From contig CAWGPY010000004.1 in the NCBI GenBank assembly GCA_963824595.1, forward strand, positions 266,420-330,419: DNA of 64,000 bases. Reading direction: 5' to 3'. The notes under the pieces are model-generated. The model did not search any database and was not told where the DNA came from. It saw nothing but the letters and a program-made list of their open reading frames with translations. This DNA comes from Cybelea sp963824595. Lineage in GTDB: Bacteria > Vulcanimicrobiota > Vulcanimicrobiia > Vulcanimicrobiales > Vulcanimicrobiaceae. Each line of letters opens with the position of its first letter. The stretch's first letter is position 1. Both the position numbers and the translations under genes were made by a program. Shown here one piece after another: positions 18,351 to 26,394 of the stretch.

Positions 18351-19681
18351 TCGGGCTTCTGCGAGAAGAAGAAGCGGGCGTCTTTCGGCGCCGAGATCGG
18401 CACGAATTTCCGGGGTTTTTGAGAGAAGTCGAAGCAGTCGCCCGCGGGCGAGCGCGCGCGCCGGTCGGCGGCCGACAGCTGGTCGAGACCGAAGAGGTCT
18501 TCGGCGAAGCGCAGCACGCTGGCCGTCTCGTACTGAACGTGCGAGACGTAGTCTTTCTTCGCATACGGCGAGATGACCAGCAGCGGCACGCGGAACCCGA
18601 GGCTGTCGTAGTTCCGGTACGGGGGCGCGACGTGGTCGTAAAAACCGCCCCAATCGTCCCACTGCACGAAGATGGCCGTGCTGTCCCAGAACTTGCTCTT
18701 CCCGACGGCATTGACCAGCGACGTCACCCACGACGGTCCGAAGCCGCCGCCGCAGTCGGGATGATCGGAGTCGTCGCAGATCGGCGTGATCCACGTGAAC
18801 GCCGAAAGCCTGCCGTTCCTGACGTCGGTGATGAAGCGCTTCTGCGGCGTGATGACGTCGTTCGTCCAATCGGTTCCGTGGTAGATGTGATTCACGGCCT
18901 GGTAGCCCGACCATAGCGAGCCCTCCGACGGCGCGCCGTACTGGCTGGTGTAGAAGCGCCACGGGAGCTTGGCCCGATCGAGTTCGTCTCCGAGCGTCTG
19001 GTAATCGAAACAGGGAAATTGGTTGGGATCGAGCACCTTGCGCGCCTTAGTGATGGTCGCCACGAGATCGTAAGCTTGGCCGCCGCACCCCCACCTGCCG
19101 TAGGGGACGTTCACGCTCGACGCCGCCTGCGCGGCGATGATGTACTGATGTGCGACGAAGCTCTCGTCGAGCTGCGACGCGAACGTGCGATCAGAGAGAA
19201 CCCACTCGTGGGCCATGTCGAAGTAGGGCTTCGTCTCGTCGTGGGGCGCGTAGACGTATTGCGGATGCTTGACGTTGGGCGGAGCGCCGGACGTCCCCTC
19301 GGTGTCGAAGCCGTTCATCCGGCAGTGCGTGCCGGGGAGCATCGCCGTTCCGTTGCAGTCGCCGAACATGGCCTGCGCCGAATGGTCGAGCTCGTAGGCC
19401 TTCGAGAGGCTCACCGGCACGAGCGCGATCGTCTGTCCGTTCGATCCCTTGCCGCTCGAGACGGTGTCGGCCCCCGGATATCCCTGGAACAGGTTATCGA
19501 AGCTGCGGTTCTCCTGGACGATCCAGACGACGTGCTTGATCTTCCCGGCGCCCGTCGCCGTGAAGCTGCGCTCGTCGCCGAATCGCGATGCGGGCATCGG
19601 CGCCTGCACGCCGAGCGAGCACGCATCCAGCGACGCGGCAAACGCGCACGCTGTAACAAGGCGCGACCACCTGTTGTTCAC
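18326..19681 (-). CDS. Lipoprotein of the phosphoesterase (phospholipase C / acid phosphatase) family, second copy
   Basis: 451 residues with a lipoprotein-type signal (FAASLDAC lipobox). The mature protein opens HVVWIVQENRSFDNLFQGYPGAD, the metal-binding motif of the PF04185 family, and has VQWDDWGGFYDHVAPP and VPLLVISPYAKKDYVSH. It contains several cysteines not present in the 4503-5885 copy (GDCNG, THCRMN, WGCGG, ICDDSDHPDCGGG). The two copies share order and ends (both finish ...KP-x-PPDD), so they are paralogues with probably different phosphoester substrates. It is convergent with the triplet operon. Confidence 0.88.
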   Translation of the reverse strand: MNNRWSRLVTACAFAASLDACSLGVQAPMPASRFGDERSFTATGAGKIKHVVWIVQENRSFDNLFQGYPGADTVSSGKGSNGQTIALVPVSLSKAYELDHSAQAMFGDCNGTAMLPGTHCRMNGFDTEGTSGAPPNVKHPQYVYAPHDETKPYFDMAHEWVLSDRTFASQLDESFVAHQYIIAAQAASSVNVPYGRWGCGGQAYDLVATITKARKVLDPNQFPCFDYQTLGDELDRAKLPWRFYTSQYGAPSEGSLWSGYQAVNHIYHGTDWTNDVITPQKRFITDVRNGRLSAFTWITPICDDSDHPDCGGGFGPSWVTSLVNAVGKSKFWDSTAIFVQWDDWGGFYDHVAPPYRNYDSLGFRVPLLVISPYAKKDYVSHVQYETASVLRFAEDLFGLDQLSAADRRARSPAGDCFDFSQKPRKFVPISAPKDARFFFSQKPDYRPPDDA

Positions 19682-19703
19682 GAGCAGATGCTTCCCGGTT
19701 CAA

Positions 19704-19732
19704 AGAAAAAGACCCCGGCTCGCATCGGGGTC
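19704..19732 (-). terminator. Intrinsic terminator of the LysM gene
   Basis: On the minus strand GACCCCG-N8-CGGGGTC forms a perfect 7-bp hairpin (19711-19732), followed by a TTTTTCTTTG run (19710 downwards). It sits 20 nt past the LysM stop and just before the phosphoesterase start, insulating the SOS-regulated gene from its neighbour. Confidence 0.85.
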
Positions 19733-19752
19733 TCACAAGTTGATTGTTGTCG

Positions 19753-20055
19753 CTATTCCGGTATGCGCAGGCGCTGACCCGGTTGCAATGCTCCGCCGCG
19801 CAAGCCGTTGGCGTCGGTGATGCGGTCGACGGTCTCCTGAACGTCGGCGCTCGGCCCGGCGTGACTCGCCGCGATCGCCCAAAGGGTGTCGCCCGGCCGT
19901 ACGGTGATCGTCACATAGTGAGGAGCGCTGGCCGCGTAGAGCCGGACGCTCGACAGCGTCGGCAGGGCAACCATGAGGCCGAGGGCCGCCAGCGCGATTG
20001 CCGGCATCAGCGTGAACCGTCGTCGTCGAGCCATATCGGTCACTCTTATACCCAC
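19753..20055 (-). CDS. Short LysM-domain membrane protein divergent from lexA (YneA-like)
   Basis: 100 residues from GTG 20055, preceded by AGGAG at an 8-nt spacing. It has one N-terminal membrane segment (LMPAIALAALGLMVAL) and a C-terminal LysM domain with the pattern VTVRPGDTLWAIAASHAG ... LQPGQRLRIP. A short, membrane-anchored LysM protein transcribed away from lexA is the arrangement of Bacillus yneA, whose product halts septation during the SOS response. A LexA-type box covers its transcription start. The division-inhibitor role is inferred from this context. ATG 20034 is an alternative start. Confidence 0.8.
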   Translation of the reverse strand: MGIRVTDMARRRRFTLMPAIALAALGLMVALPTLSSVRLYAASAPHYVTITVRPGDTLWAIAASHAGPSADVQETVDRITDANGLRGGALQPGQRLRIPE

Positions 20056-20079
20056 CGTTTCTACTCCTATATCTAGTGC

Positions 20080-20093
20080 CAAACGCCTGTTCG
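20080..20093. promoter_or_regulatory. LexA (SOS) box at the LysM promoter
   Basis: CAAACGCCTGTTCG matches the Gram-positive/actinobacterial LexA operator CGAAC-N4-GTTCG with one mismatch. It lies immediately after the predicted transcription start of the LysM gene, so bound LexA would block that promoter. Confidence 0.75.
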
Positions 20094-20101
20094 TCCCCTA
20101 T

Positions 20102-20132
20102 ATTTTAGCATAACGGCTCCGCGCATTGTCAA
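20102..20132 (-). promoter_or_regulatory. Promoter of the LysM gene
   Basis: Minus-strand TTGACA (20132-20127) and TAAAAT (20107-20102) with an extended -10 TGC just before it; spacing 19 nt. The predicted start is near 20095, two bases from the SOS box. Confidence 0.65.
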
Positions 20133-20139
20133 GAGAGTT

Positions 20140-20153
20140 CGAACGTATGTTTG
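20140..20153. promoter_or_regulatory. LexA (SOS) box upstream of lexA
   Basis: CGAACGTATGTTTG, a near-perfect palindromic LexA box (one mismatch to CGAAC-N4-GTTCG), centred 60 bp from the first. It overlaps a possible lexA -35 (TTGCCT at 20151, paired with TAGGGT at 20175, 18-nt spacing), giving autoregulation. It also lies just upstream of the LysM -35. Confidence 0.85.
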
Positions 20154-20235
20154 CCTTGGACCGGCATTTTATGGTAGGGTTGTACCGGCCGCGGGTGCCA
20201 TACGCTTGGCATTGTGGCCCGACAAAGGAGGCGAA

Positions 20236-20856
20236 GTGCCAAAGGAGATCACGGAGAAGCCGGCCACGGAGCGGCAGCGGCGCATTCTCGAGGTTATCCG
20301 CGCCTTTACCGCCGAGCATGGCTATCCGCCGTCGGTCCGGGAGATCGGCGAGCTCGTCGGCCTCTCGTCGTCCTCGACGATCCACGCTCACCTCAAGGCG
20401 CTCGAACGCCGCGGCCTGATCTCGCGCGATCCGACCAAGCCCCGGGCTCTGCGCTCGGGGAGCATTCCTCCGGCGCCCGACGCCGTCGTGGTGCCGATCC
20501 TGGGGCGCGTCGCCGCCGGCGTGCCGATCACGGCGCAGCAGGACGTCGAGGGCGAGTTCCTCTTCGGCGCCGGCTTCGTCCCCCGCTCGTCGGACGCGTT
20601 CATGCTTCGGGTCCAGGGCGACTCGATGGTGGACGCGGCCATCCTGGACGGCGATATGATCCTGGTCCGGCCGCAGCGTTCCGCCGAGAACGGCGAGATC
20701 GTGGTGGCCATGCTCGACGGCGAGGCGACCGTAAAACGCTTCTACCGCGAGGCCGGCCGCGTCCGGCTGCAGCCGGAGAATGAAAGAATGGCGCCAATCT
20801 ACGCGAGCGATGTCGAGATCGTCGGCCGCGTCGAAGCCGTCGTCCGCCGCCTCTAA
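20236..20856 (+). CDS. lexA: LexA repressor
   Basis: 206 residues from GTG 20236, chosen for the AAAGGAGG ribosome-binding site 5 nt upstream. The N-terminal winged helix begins ATERQRRILEVIRAFTAEHGYPPSVREIGELVGL. The self-cleavage site is Ala94-Gly95 (RVAAGVP), and the serine-lysine dyad is Ser130 (QGDSM) and Lys167 (ATVKRFYRE). All parts for RecA-stimulated autoproteolysis are present. The operator sequences upstream are of the CGAAC type, not the enterobacterial CTG type. Confidence 0.96.
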   Translation: MPKEITEKPATERQRRILEVIRAFTAEHGYPPSVREIGELVGLSSSSTIHAHLKALERRGLISRDPTKPRALRSGSIPPAPDAVVVPILGRVAAGVPITAQQDVEGEFLFGAGFVPRSSDAFMLRVQGDSMVDAAILDGDMILVRPQRSAENGEIVVAMLDGEATVKRFYREAGRVRLQPENERMAPIYASDVEIVGRVEAVVRRL

Positions 20857-22024
20857 AGCGTTCCTCGCTTTCGAAGCCCGGGCGGTGCCGATCATGCGCC
20901 GCCTTGGGGAGTATCCGTTCGTCGTCGCGGTGCGCGAGGCGCTGCCGTGGAGCTTCATCGGCCTCGCGGCGGCCTTCGCCGTCGTCCTCGCCGTCCAGCT
21001 GCGCGGCGGCGCGAACGTCGCGGTTCCGTTGGGGCTTCGCCTGGCGTCGGCGCTGCTGCCGGCATTCGGCGTCATGGCGGCGGCGCTCGTCGTCGTGCTC
21101 GCGCTGCGGCTGGCGCACGCCACGCGCTATCGCGCCGCAGCGCTGCTCGCGGGCAGCGTGGTGTCGTTCGCGCTGGCGCTGCCGCGCCCGTTCGAGCCCG
21201 ACCCGATCGGTTATCTGCGCACGCTCGGCGCGTCGGGGCTTTTCATCGCGATCCTGGCGTGCGCGGTCACCGGCGGGTGGATCGCGCTGCTGCGCCGCCG
21301 CCTGCGCCCGCGCTACGCCGATTGGCTTGGAGCGGTGCTGGCGGTCGTCACGTTCGCGGCGCTGCTCGCGCTGCACGTGTCGATCGCGGCGGCGATCGCG
21401 GCCGCGATGGCGCCGATCTCGCGCCTCGGCGATACGTATCTCGCGCTGATGGTCATCGTCGCGATCGAGACGGTGCTCTGGACCGCCGGCGTGCACGGGC
21501 CCGCGATGCTGGCGGCGATCGTGACGCCGGTCTACCTGACGATGCAGATGCAAAACACGCACGCGTTCACGGTCCACGCGCCGCTGCCGTACGTCGTCGT
21601 CGTCTCGCTGTTCCTGTTCGTCTTTCCCGGCGGCGCCGGAGCGACGCTGCCGCTGGCGGCGCTGTTCGCGTTCTCGCGCGTTCCGCGCCTGCGGCGCGTT
21701 GGGCGTGCGACGTTGGTGCCGGCGCTCTTCAACCTCAACGAGCCGCTGCTGTTTGCCGCGCCGGTCGTTTTCAACCCGCATCTCGCGCTGCCGTTCGTCG
21801 GCGCTCCCCTCGTGCTCGCCACCGTCACCTACGTCGCGGTCGCAACGGGGCTCGTCTCGCGAGCGGCGTTCTACGTGCCGTCGTCGGTGCCGACGCTGGT
21901 CTCGACGTATCTCGCCACCCAGGATCTGCGCGCGATCGCGCTCGTCGTACTCAACATTGCGATCGCGACCGCCATCTACTATCCGTTCGTGCGCGCGTAC
22001 GAGCGCCATTTGGTGCGGGAATGA
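20810..22024 (+). CDS. PTS EIIC-like sugar permease (lactose/cellobiose family), orphan
   Basis: About 404 residues. The start is uncertain: ATG 20810 overlaps lexA by 47 nt but retains the FLAFEARAVPIMRRLGEYPF amphipathic start typical of CelB/ChbC-type EIIC; GTG 20885 and ATG 20894 are alternatives. Eight to ten membrane spans. The two hallmark active-site motifs are present: His229 in GVHGPAML and Glu311 in FNLNEPLLFAAPVVFNP. No EIIA, EIIB, HPr or EI gene lies in the window, so transport may be unphosphorylated or rely on distant partners. The ATGA overlap with the next gene suggests cotranscription. Confidence 0.75.
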   Translation: MSRSSAASKPSSAASKAFLAFEARAVPIMRRLGEYPFVVAVREALPWSFIGLAAAFAVVLAVQLRGGANVAVPLGLRLASALLPAFGVMAAALVVVLALRLAHATRYRAAALLAGSVVSFALALPRPFEPDPIGYLRTLGASGLFIAILACAVTGGWIALLRRRLRPRYADWLGAVLAVVTFAALLALHVSIAAAIAAAMAPISRLGDTYLALMVIVAIETVLWTAGVHGPAMLAAIVTPVYLTMQMQNTHAFTVHAPLPYVVVVSLFLFVFPGGAGATLPLAALFAFSRVPRLRRVGRATLVPALFNLNEPLLFAAPVVFNPHLALPFVGAPLVLATVTYVAVATGLVSRAAFYVPSSVPTLVSTYLATQDLRAIALVVLNIAIATAIYYPFVRAYERHLVRE

Positions 22025-23277
22025 TCGCCGAGCTCTGCGCGCGCTTGCGCGTCGGCGGGCGCGTGGCCGAGGCCGCCGACGCCGCGCACGAGCGCACCGC
22101 AGGTCTGCGCTACGACTCGCAGGGGCGCGTCGCCGCGAACGTGCTGCAAGCGTTCCTCGACGAAGGGCTCGCCGAGAGCGACTTCGCCGGTTCGACCGGG
22201 TACGGCTACGACGACGTTGCCCGCGCGCGCTACGAGTCGCTGCTGGCGCGCGTGCTGGGTGCGGAGCGCGCGCTCGCGCGGCTCTCGATCGTCAGCGGCA
22301 CGCACGCGATCGTCGCCGCGCTCGCCGCCTGCACGCCGGCGGGGCGAACGCTGCTCTCGATCTCGGGCCGGCCGTACGACACGTTGCGCAACGCGATCTG
22401 CGACGCGCCGCACGCGCTGGTGGGCGAAGGAGTCGTCTATCGCGAGATCCCGCTCGGCGCGGGCGGCGGCATGGATCTCGAGGCGACGGCCGCCGCGCTC
22501 GCCGGCGGCGACGTCGCGACGGTCTTCATTCAACGGTCGCGCGGTTACGCTCCACGCCGCTCGCTCTCGGTCGCGGAGTGCGAAGCCGCCGCGCGGACCG
22601 TCAAACGCGTCGCGCCGGGCGCGCTCGTGCTCGTCGACAACTGCTACGGCGAGCTCGTCGAAGAGCGCGAGCCGACGGCGGCCGGCGCCGACCTCGCGAT
22701 GGGCTCGCTCATCAAGAACCTCGGCGGCTCGATCGCGCCCGCGGGCGCGTACGTCGCCGGCCGCGCCGAGGTCGTCGAGCGCGTGGCGGCGCGCCTCTTC
22801 GCTCCCGGATTGGGGGCCGCGCTCGGACCGTCGCTCGGGTTCGGGCGCGCGCTCTGTCAGGGACTCTTCCTCGCCCCGCTCGTCGTCGAACAGTGCCTCC
22901 GCGGGCTCGACTTCGCGGCCGCGCTGTTCGACGAGCTGGGCTACGGCGTCGATCCTGCGCCGGGCGAGCGCCGCACGGACATCGTGCAGGCGATCCGCCT
23001 GGGCTCGCCCGAACTGTTGCGGCGTTTTGCCGCCGGGCTGCAGTCGGCGCTGCCGGTGAACGCGCGCTTCCGGCCCGAGCCGGGGCCGGTGCCGGGCTAC
23101 GCCGACCCGGTGCTCATGTCGTCGGGCGCCTTCGTCAGCGGAGCCACGATCGAGCTGTCGTGCGACGCGCCGCTCCGCGAGCCGTTCGAAGTCTACCTTC
23201 AGGGCGGCGTGAGCGAGACGTACGCGCGCGCCGGCGCCCTGCTCGCGGCGCGCGCCGTGCAGGACGGGGTTTTGTAG
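22021..23277 (+). CDS. Methionine gamma-lyase family protein (aluminium-resistance-type PLP enzyme)
   Basis: 418 residues, fold-type I PLP enzyme. The Schiff-base lysine is Lys232 in GSLIKNLGGSIAPAGAY, and Asp206 (VLVDNCYGE) contacts the pyridine nitrogen. FAGSTGYGYDD and SGTHAI are signature blocks of the family annotated as methionine gamma-lyase or aluminium-resistance protein (Bacillus YnbB). It probably cleaves a sulphur amino acid; the substrate is not proved even for better-known members. ATG start overlaps the EIIC stop. Confidence 0.85.
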   Translation: MIAELCARLRVGGRVAEAADAAHERTAGLRYDSQGRVAANVLQAFLDEGLAESDFAGSTGYGYDDVARARYESLLARVLGAERALARLSIVSGTHAIVAALAACTPAGRTLLSISGRPYDTLRNAICDAPHALVGEGVVYREIPLGAGGGMDLEATAAALAGGDVATVFIQRSRGYAPRRSLSVAECEAAARTVKRVAPGALVLVDNCYGELVEEREPTAAGADLAMGSLIKNLGGSIAPAGAYVAGRAEVVERVAARLFAPGLGAALGPSLGFGRALCQGLFLAPLVVEQCLRGLDFAAALFDELGYGVDPAPGERRTDIVQAIRLGSPELLRRFAAGLQSALPVNARFRPEPGPVPGYADPVLMSSGAFVSGATIELSCDAPLREPFEVYLQGGVSETYARAGALLAARAVQDGVL

Positions 23278-23303
23278 GGACTCCTAGAGAAGGGCTGGCG
23301 GCC

Positions 23304-23597
23304 ATGTACCTGCTCGAAGTGCTGAGCGGCCCGCTCGACGGCAAGACGTGGCCGTTCGACCGGCAGATCACGATCGGCCGCGACGACGCGATGGCCGAGG
23401 CGTGTCTGGCGCTCGACCGGTACGTCTCTCGCCAACACGCGCGGCTGCAGATCGAGTCCGATGCCATTCGGCTCGTCGATCTCCGCAGCCGCAACGGGAC
23501 CCGCCTGGGAGGGCAGCCGGTCGTGGGCGAGGTCGCGCTCCCCGTCGGCGTGCCGTTCGTGGTGGGGCGTACCGTGCTTCGGGTGACGCGCGCGTAA
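23304..23597 (+). CDS. Single FHA-domain protein
   Basis: 97 residues making just one forkhead-associated domain: ITIGRD (strand 3), SRQHARL (phosphothreonine-binding Ser/Arg/His loop) and DLRSRNGTRLGG (the Asn-Gly contact loop). It should bind a phosphothreonine peptide. No Ser/Thr kinase or phosphatase is encoded nearby. It begins with ATG 23304, 26 nt after the previous stop, and lies just before the pantothenate genes. Confidence 0.88.
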   Translation: MYLLEVLSGPLDGKTWPFDRQITIGRDDAMAEACLALDRYVSRQHARLQIESDAIRLVDLRSRNGTRLGGQPVVGEVALPVGVPFVVGRTVLRVTRA

Positions 23598-23617
23598 GCG
23601 TTACAATGGAAAGCGCG

Positions 23618-24427
23618 ATGACGGTGGCGCGGGCGCGCGCGCTCTTCGGCGCGTCGCCACGGCCGCTCGGGTTCGTGCCGACGATGGGCGCGCTGCACGA
23701 CGGGCATCTCGAGCTGGTCCGCCGCGCGCGCGCGCTCGCGACCGTCGGCGCGTCGATCTTCGTCAACCCGCTGCAGTTCGGGCCGAACGAGGACCTGGCG
23801 CGCTATCCGCGCGATCCCGAGAGCGACCGCGCGAAGCTCGCGGCCGCAGGCGTTGACGTGCTGTTCGCGCCCGACGCCACGGCGATGTACGGCGGCGAGT
23901 TCGCCACGCACGTCGACCCCGGACCGCTGGCGTCGCTGTACGAGGGCGCCTACCGGCCGGGGCACTTTCTCGGCGTCGCGACCGTGATCGCCAAGCTGCT
24001 CAACGTGGTTCGCCCCGACGTGCTGTTTCTCGGGCAGAAGGACGCCCAGCAGACGGTCGTGCTGCGCCGGGCGATCGCCGATCTGAACTTCCCCGTCGCC
24101 GTCGAGATCGTGCCGACCGTCCGCGAAGCGGACGGGCTGGCGATGTCGAGCCGCAATCGCTACTTGGATCCGGTGCAGCGCGCGGCGGCGCCGGCGCTCT
24201 ATCGCGCGCTCTGCGCGGTGCGCGCTGCGTTGGAGCGCGGAACGACGAAGGTGGACGCGGTCGCGGCCGCGGTCCGCGCGCTGGGCTCTGCGGCGACCGT
24301 TGACTACATCGACGTCGTTGACGGCGACACGTTCGCGCCCCTCGACCGGCTGCGTGCGCCGGCCTTCATCGTGGGCGCCGCGCGCTTCGGCGAGACGCGG
24401 CTGATCGATAACCTGTGGATCGAGTGA
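23618..24427 (+). CDS. panC: Pantothenate synthetase
   Basis: 269 residues from ATG 23618, chosen for GGAAAG 4 nt upstream; ATG 23606 is the alternative. It ligates pantoate and beta-alanine with ATP. Motifs: FVPTMGALHDGHLELV (HIGH-type ATP site), FVNPLQFGPNEDL, FLGQKDAQQ and MSSRNRYLDP. It heads a panC-coaBC-coaX block covering most of the route from pantoate to CoA precursors; panB and panD are not in the window. Confidence 0.96.
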   Translation: MTVARARALFGASPRPLGFVPTMGALHDGHLELVRRARALATVGASIFVNPLQFGPNEDLARYPRDPESDRAKLAAAGVDVLFAPDATAMYGGEFATHVDPGPLASLYEGAYRPGHFLGVATVIAKLLNVVRPDVLFLGQKDAQQTVVLRRAIADLNFPVAVEIVPTVREADGLAMSSRNRYLDPVQRAAAPALYRALCAVRAALERGTTKVDAVAAAVRALGSAATVDYIDVVDGDTFAPLDRLRAPAFIVGAARFGETRLIDNLWIE

Positions 24428-25614
24428 TGGACGGGGCGCGCGTGCTTCTCGGCGTCAGCGGCGGCATCGCCGCCTACAAAGCGGCCGCGCTCACCAGCGC
24501 GCTGGTGCAGCGCGGCGCGATCGTGGACGTGGTCATGACCGCCGAAGCCGAGCGTTTCGTCGCGCCGCTGACGTTCGCGTCGCTGACCGCGCGCCCGGTC
24601 TACGCCTCGCTGTGGGACGCGCCCGAGCGCATTCCCCACATCCGCCTCGTGCGCGAGGCCGACGTGGCGGTCGTCGTTCCCGCGACGGCCAACCTGATCG
24701 CGAAGCTCGCCGCCGGCATCGCCGACGATCTGCTGTTGACGGCGTTGCTGGCCGCGCGCATTCCGCGCATCCTCGCGCCGGCGATGAACGAGGCGATGTA
24801 CGAGGACGCCGCGACGCAGGCCAACCTCGCCTCGCTGCGCGCCCGCGGCTACGAGATCGTCGACCCCGAGCGCGGATTTCTGGCCGAGCGCGAAACGGGA
24901 ACGGGACGGCTCGCGAGCGAGGAGCGCATTCTCGCGGCGATCGAGCGCGCGCTCTCGCGGCGGCAGTCGCTGCGCGGGAAACGCGTCGCGATCACCGGCG
25001 GCCCGACGCGCGAAGCGTTCGATCCGGTGCGTTTCCTGAGCAACGCGTCGACCGGCTCGACCGCAATCGAGCTGGCGCGCGAGGCCGCGCTGCGCGGCGC
25101 GCAGGTGACGCTGTTGCTCGGACCGACGCTGCTGGAACCGCCGGCGGGCGTGGACGTGGTGCGCGTCACGACGGCGCAGCAGCTCTACGACGCGGCGCTC
25201 CAACGCGCGACCGGCGCCGACCTGATCGTCGCCGCCGCCGCGGTGGCCGACTGGCGCCCCGCGGAGCACTCCGAGCAGAAGGTGCACAAGACCGGCGAGA
25301 CGGTCACCGTCACGCTGGCGCCCAATCCGGACGTGCTCGCCGCGCTGGGCGAGCGCAAGGGCGGCAGCTTTTTGGTGGGATTCGCCGCGGAGACCGCCGA
25401 TCACGAGGCGCGCGCGCGCGCGAAGCTGCGGCGCAAGCATCTCGACGCGATCGCGGTCAACGACGTGAGCGGCGAACGCGGATTCGGTACCGGTGATAAC
25501 GCGCTGGTGTTGCTGTGGGGCGACGACGGGCGCCGCGATCTCGGCGCGGGAGAGAAGACCGCGCTGGCAGCGCGGCTGCTCGACGCCGTCGAGGAGCTGA
25601 TGCGATGCTCCTGA
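24427..25614 (+). CDS. coaBC: Bifunctional phosphopantothenoylcysteine decarboxylase / phosphopantothenate-cysteine ligase
   Basis: 395 residues; ATG overlaps the panC stop (TGATG). The N-terminal flavoprotein decarboxylase (CoaC) domain contains LLGVSGGIAAYKAA and APAMNEAMY. The C-terminal CTP-dependent synthetase (CoaB) domain starts near residue 180 with the ITGGPTREAFDPVRFLSN motif and ends with the AVNDVSG stretch. Two steps of CoA synthesis are thus fused, as in most bacteria. Confidence 0.95.
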   Translation: MDGARVLLGVSGGIAAYKAAALTSALVQRGAIVDVVMTAEAERFVAPLTFASLTARPVYASLWDAPERIPHIRLVREADVAVVVPATANLIAKLAAGIADDLLLTALLAARIPRILAPAMNEAMYEDAATQANLASLRARGYEIVDPERGFLAERETGTGRLASEERILAAIERALSRRQSLRGKRVAITGGPTREAFDPVRFLSNASTGSTAIELAREAALRGAQVTLLLGPTLLEPPAGVDVVRVTTAQQLYDAALQRATGADLIVAAAAVADWRPAEHSEQKVHKTGETVTVTLAPNPDVLAALGERKGGSFLVGFAAETADHEARARAKLRRKHLDAIAVNDVSGERGFGTGDNALVLLWGDDGRRDLGAGEKTALAARLLDAVEELMRCS

Positions 25615-26390
25615 CGATTGACGTCGGCAATACCGAGACGAAACTCGGCTGCTTCTCCGGCGGCGACCTGAAGCAGACGTGGCGCGTCACGACAGAGCTG
25701 AAGCGAACGCCCGACGAATACGGCGTGTTCTTCACGCAGCTCTTTGCGACCAGCTCCCTGAAGACGAGCGACATCGGGGCGATCGCGATCGCCAGCGTCG
25801 TACCGGCGCTCGACCTCGTGCTGGCGTCGGCCTGCAAACGGTTCTTCGGAGCCGAGCCGCACTTCTTGAATCCGCAGTCGCAACGGCTCATCGCGGTCGC
25901 CACCGAGAACCCGTCGGAGGTCGGCGCCGACCTCGTCGCTGCGGCCATCGGCGGCCGGGCGCGCTTCGGCGCTCCGCTGATCGTCGTCAGCTTCGGCACC
26001 GCGACGGTGTTCATCGCGATCTCGGCGTCGGGGGAGTACCTGGGCGTCGCCATCGCGCCCGGCATTGCGGTTTCCATCGATGCGCTGATCGGGCGCACGG
26101 CGAAACTGCCGCAGGTTTCGATCGAGACGCCCGAGCGGGCGATTGGGCGCAACACCATCGAGGCGCTGCGCAGCGGCATCGTCTTCGGCTTCACCGGACA
26201 GACCGAGGCGATCGTGGGCCGCATCCGCGCGGAGATGGGCGTGCAGGCGCGGGTCGTCGCGACCGGCGGGCTCGCGGAAGTCGTGGCCAAGCAGACGCCC
26301 GTCGTGGATGCCGTCGACCCGCACCTGAGCCTGATCGGGCTCGAGCTCTTCCATCGCGAGGCGTCGCAGGACGCCGAGTTTAAGACGTAA
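25605..26390 (+). CDS. coaX: Type III pantothenate kinase
   Basis: 261 residues, ASKHA fold. MLLTIDVGNTETKLG holds the phosphate-binding Asp, GADLVAAAIGG the pantothenate site, and VVSFGTATVF the second phosphate motif. It phosphorylates pantothenate, supplying the substrate of CoaBC encoded immediately upstream with a 10-nt overlap. Type III enzymes are generally not feedback-inhibited by CoA. Confidence 0.95.
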   Translation: MLLTIDVGNTETKLGCFSGGDLKQTWRVTTELKRTPDEYGVFFTQLFATSSLKTSDIGAIAIASVVPALDLVLASACKRFFGAEPHFLNPQSQRLIAVATENPSEVGADLVAAAIGGRARFGAPLIVVSFGTATVFIAISASGEYLGVAIAPGIAVSIDALIGRTAKLPQVSIETPERAIGRNTIEALRSGIVFGFTGQTEAIVGRIRAEMGVQARVVATGGLAEVVAKQTPVVDAVDPHLSLIGLELFHREASQDAEFKT

Positions 26391-26394
26391 CGCG

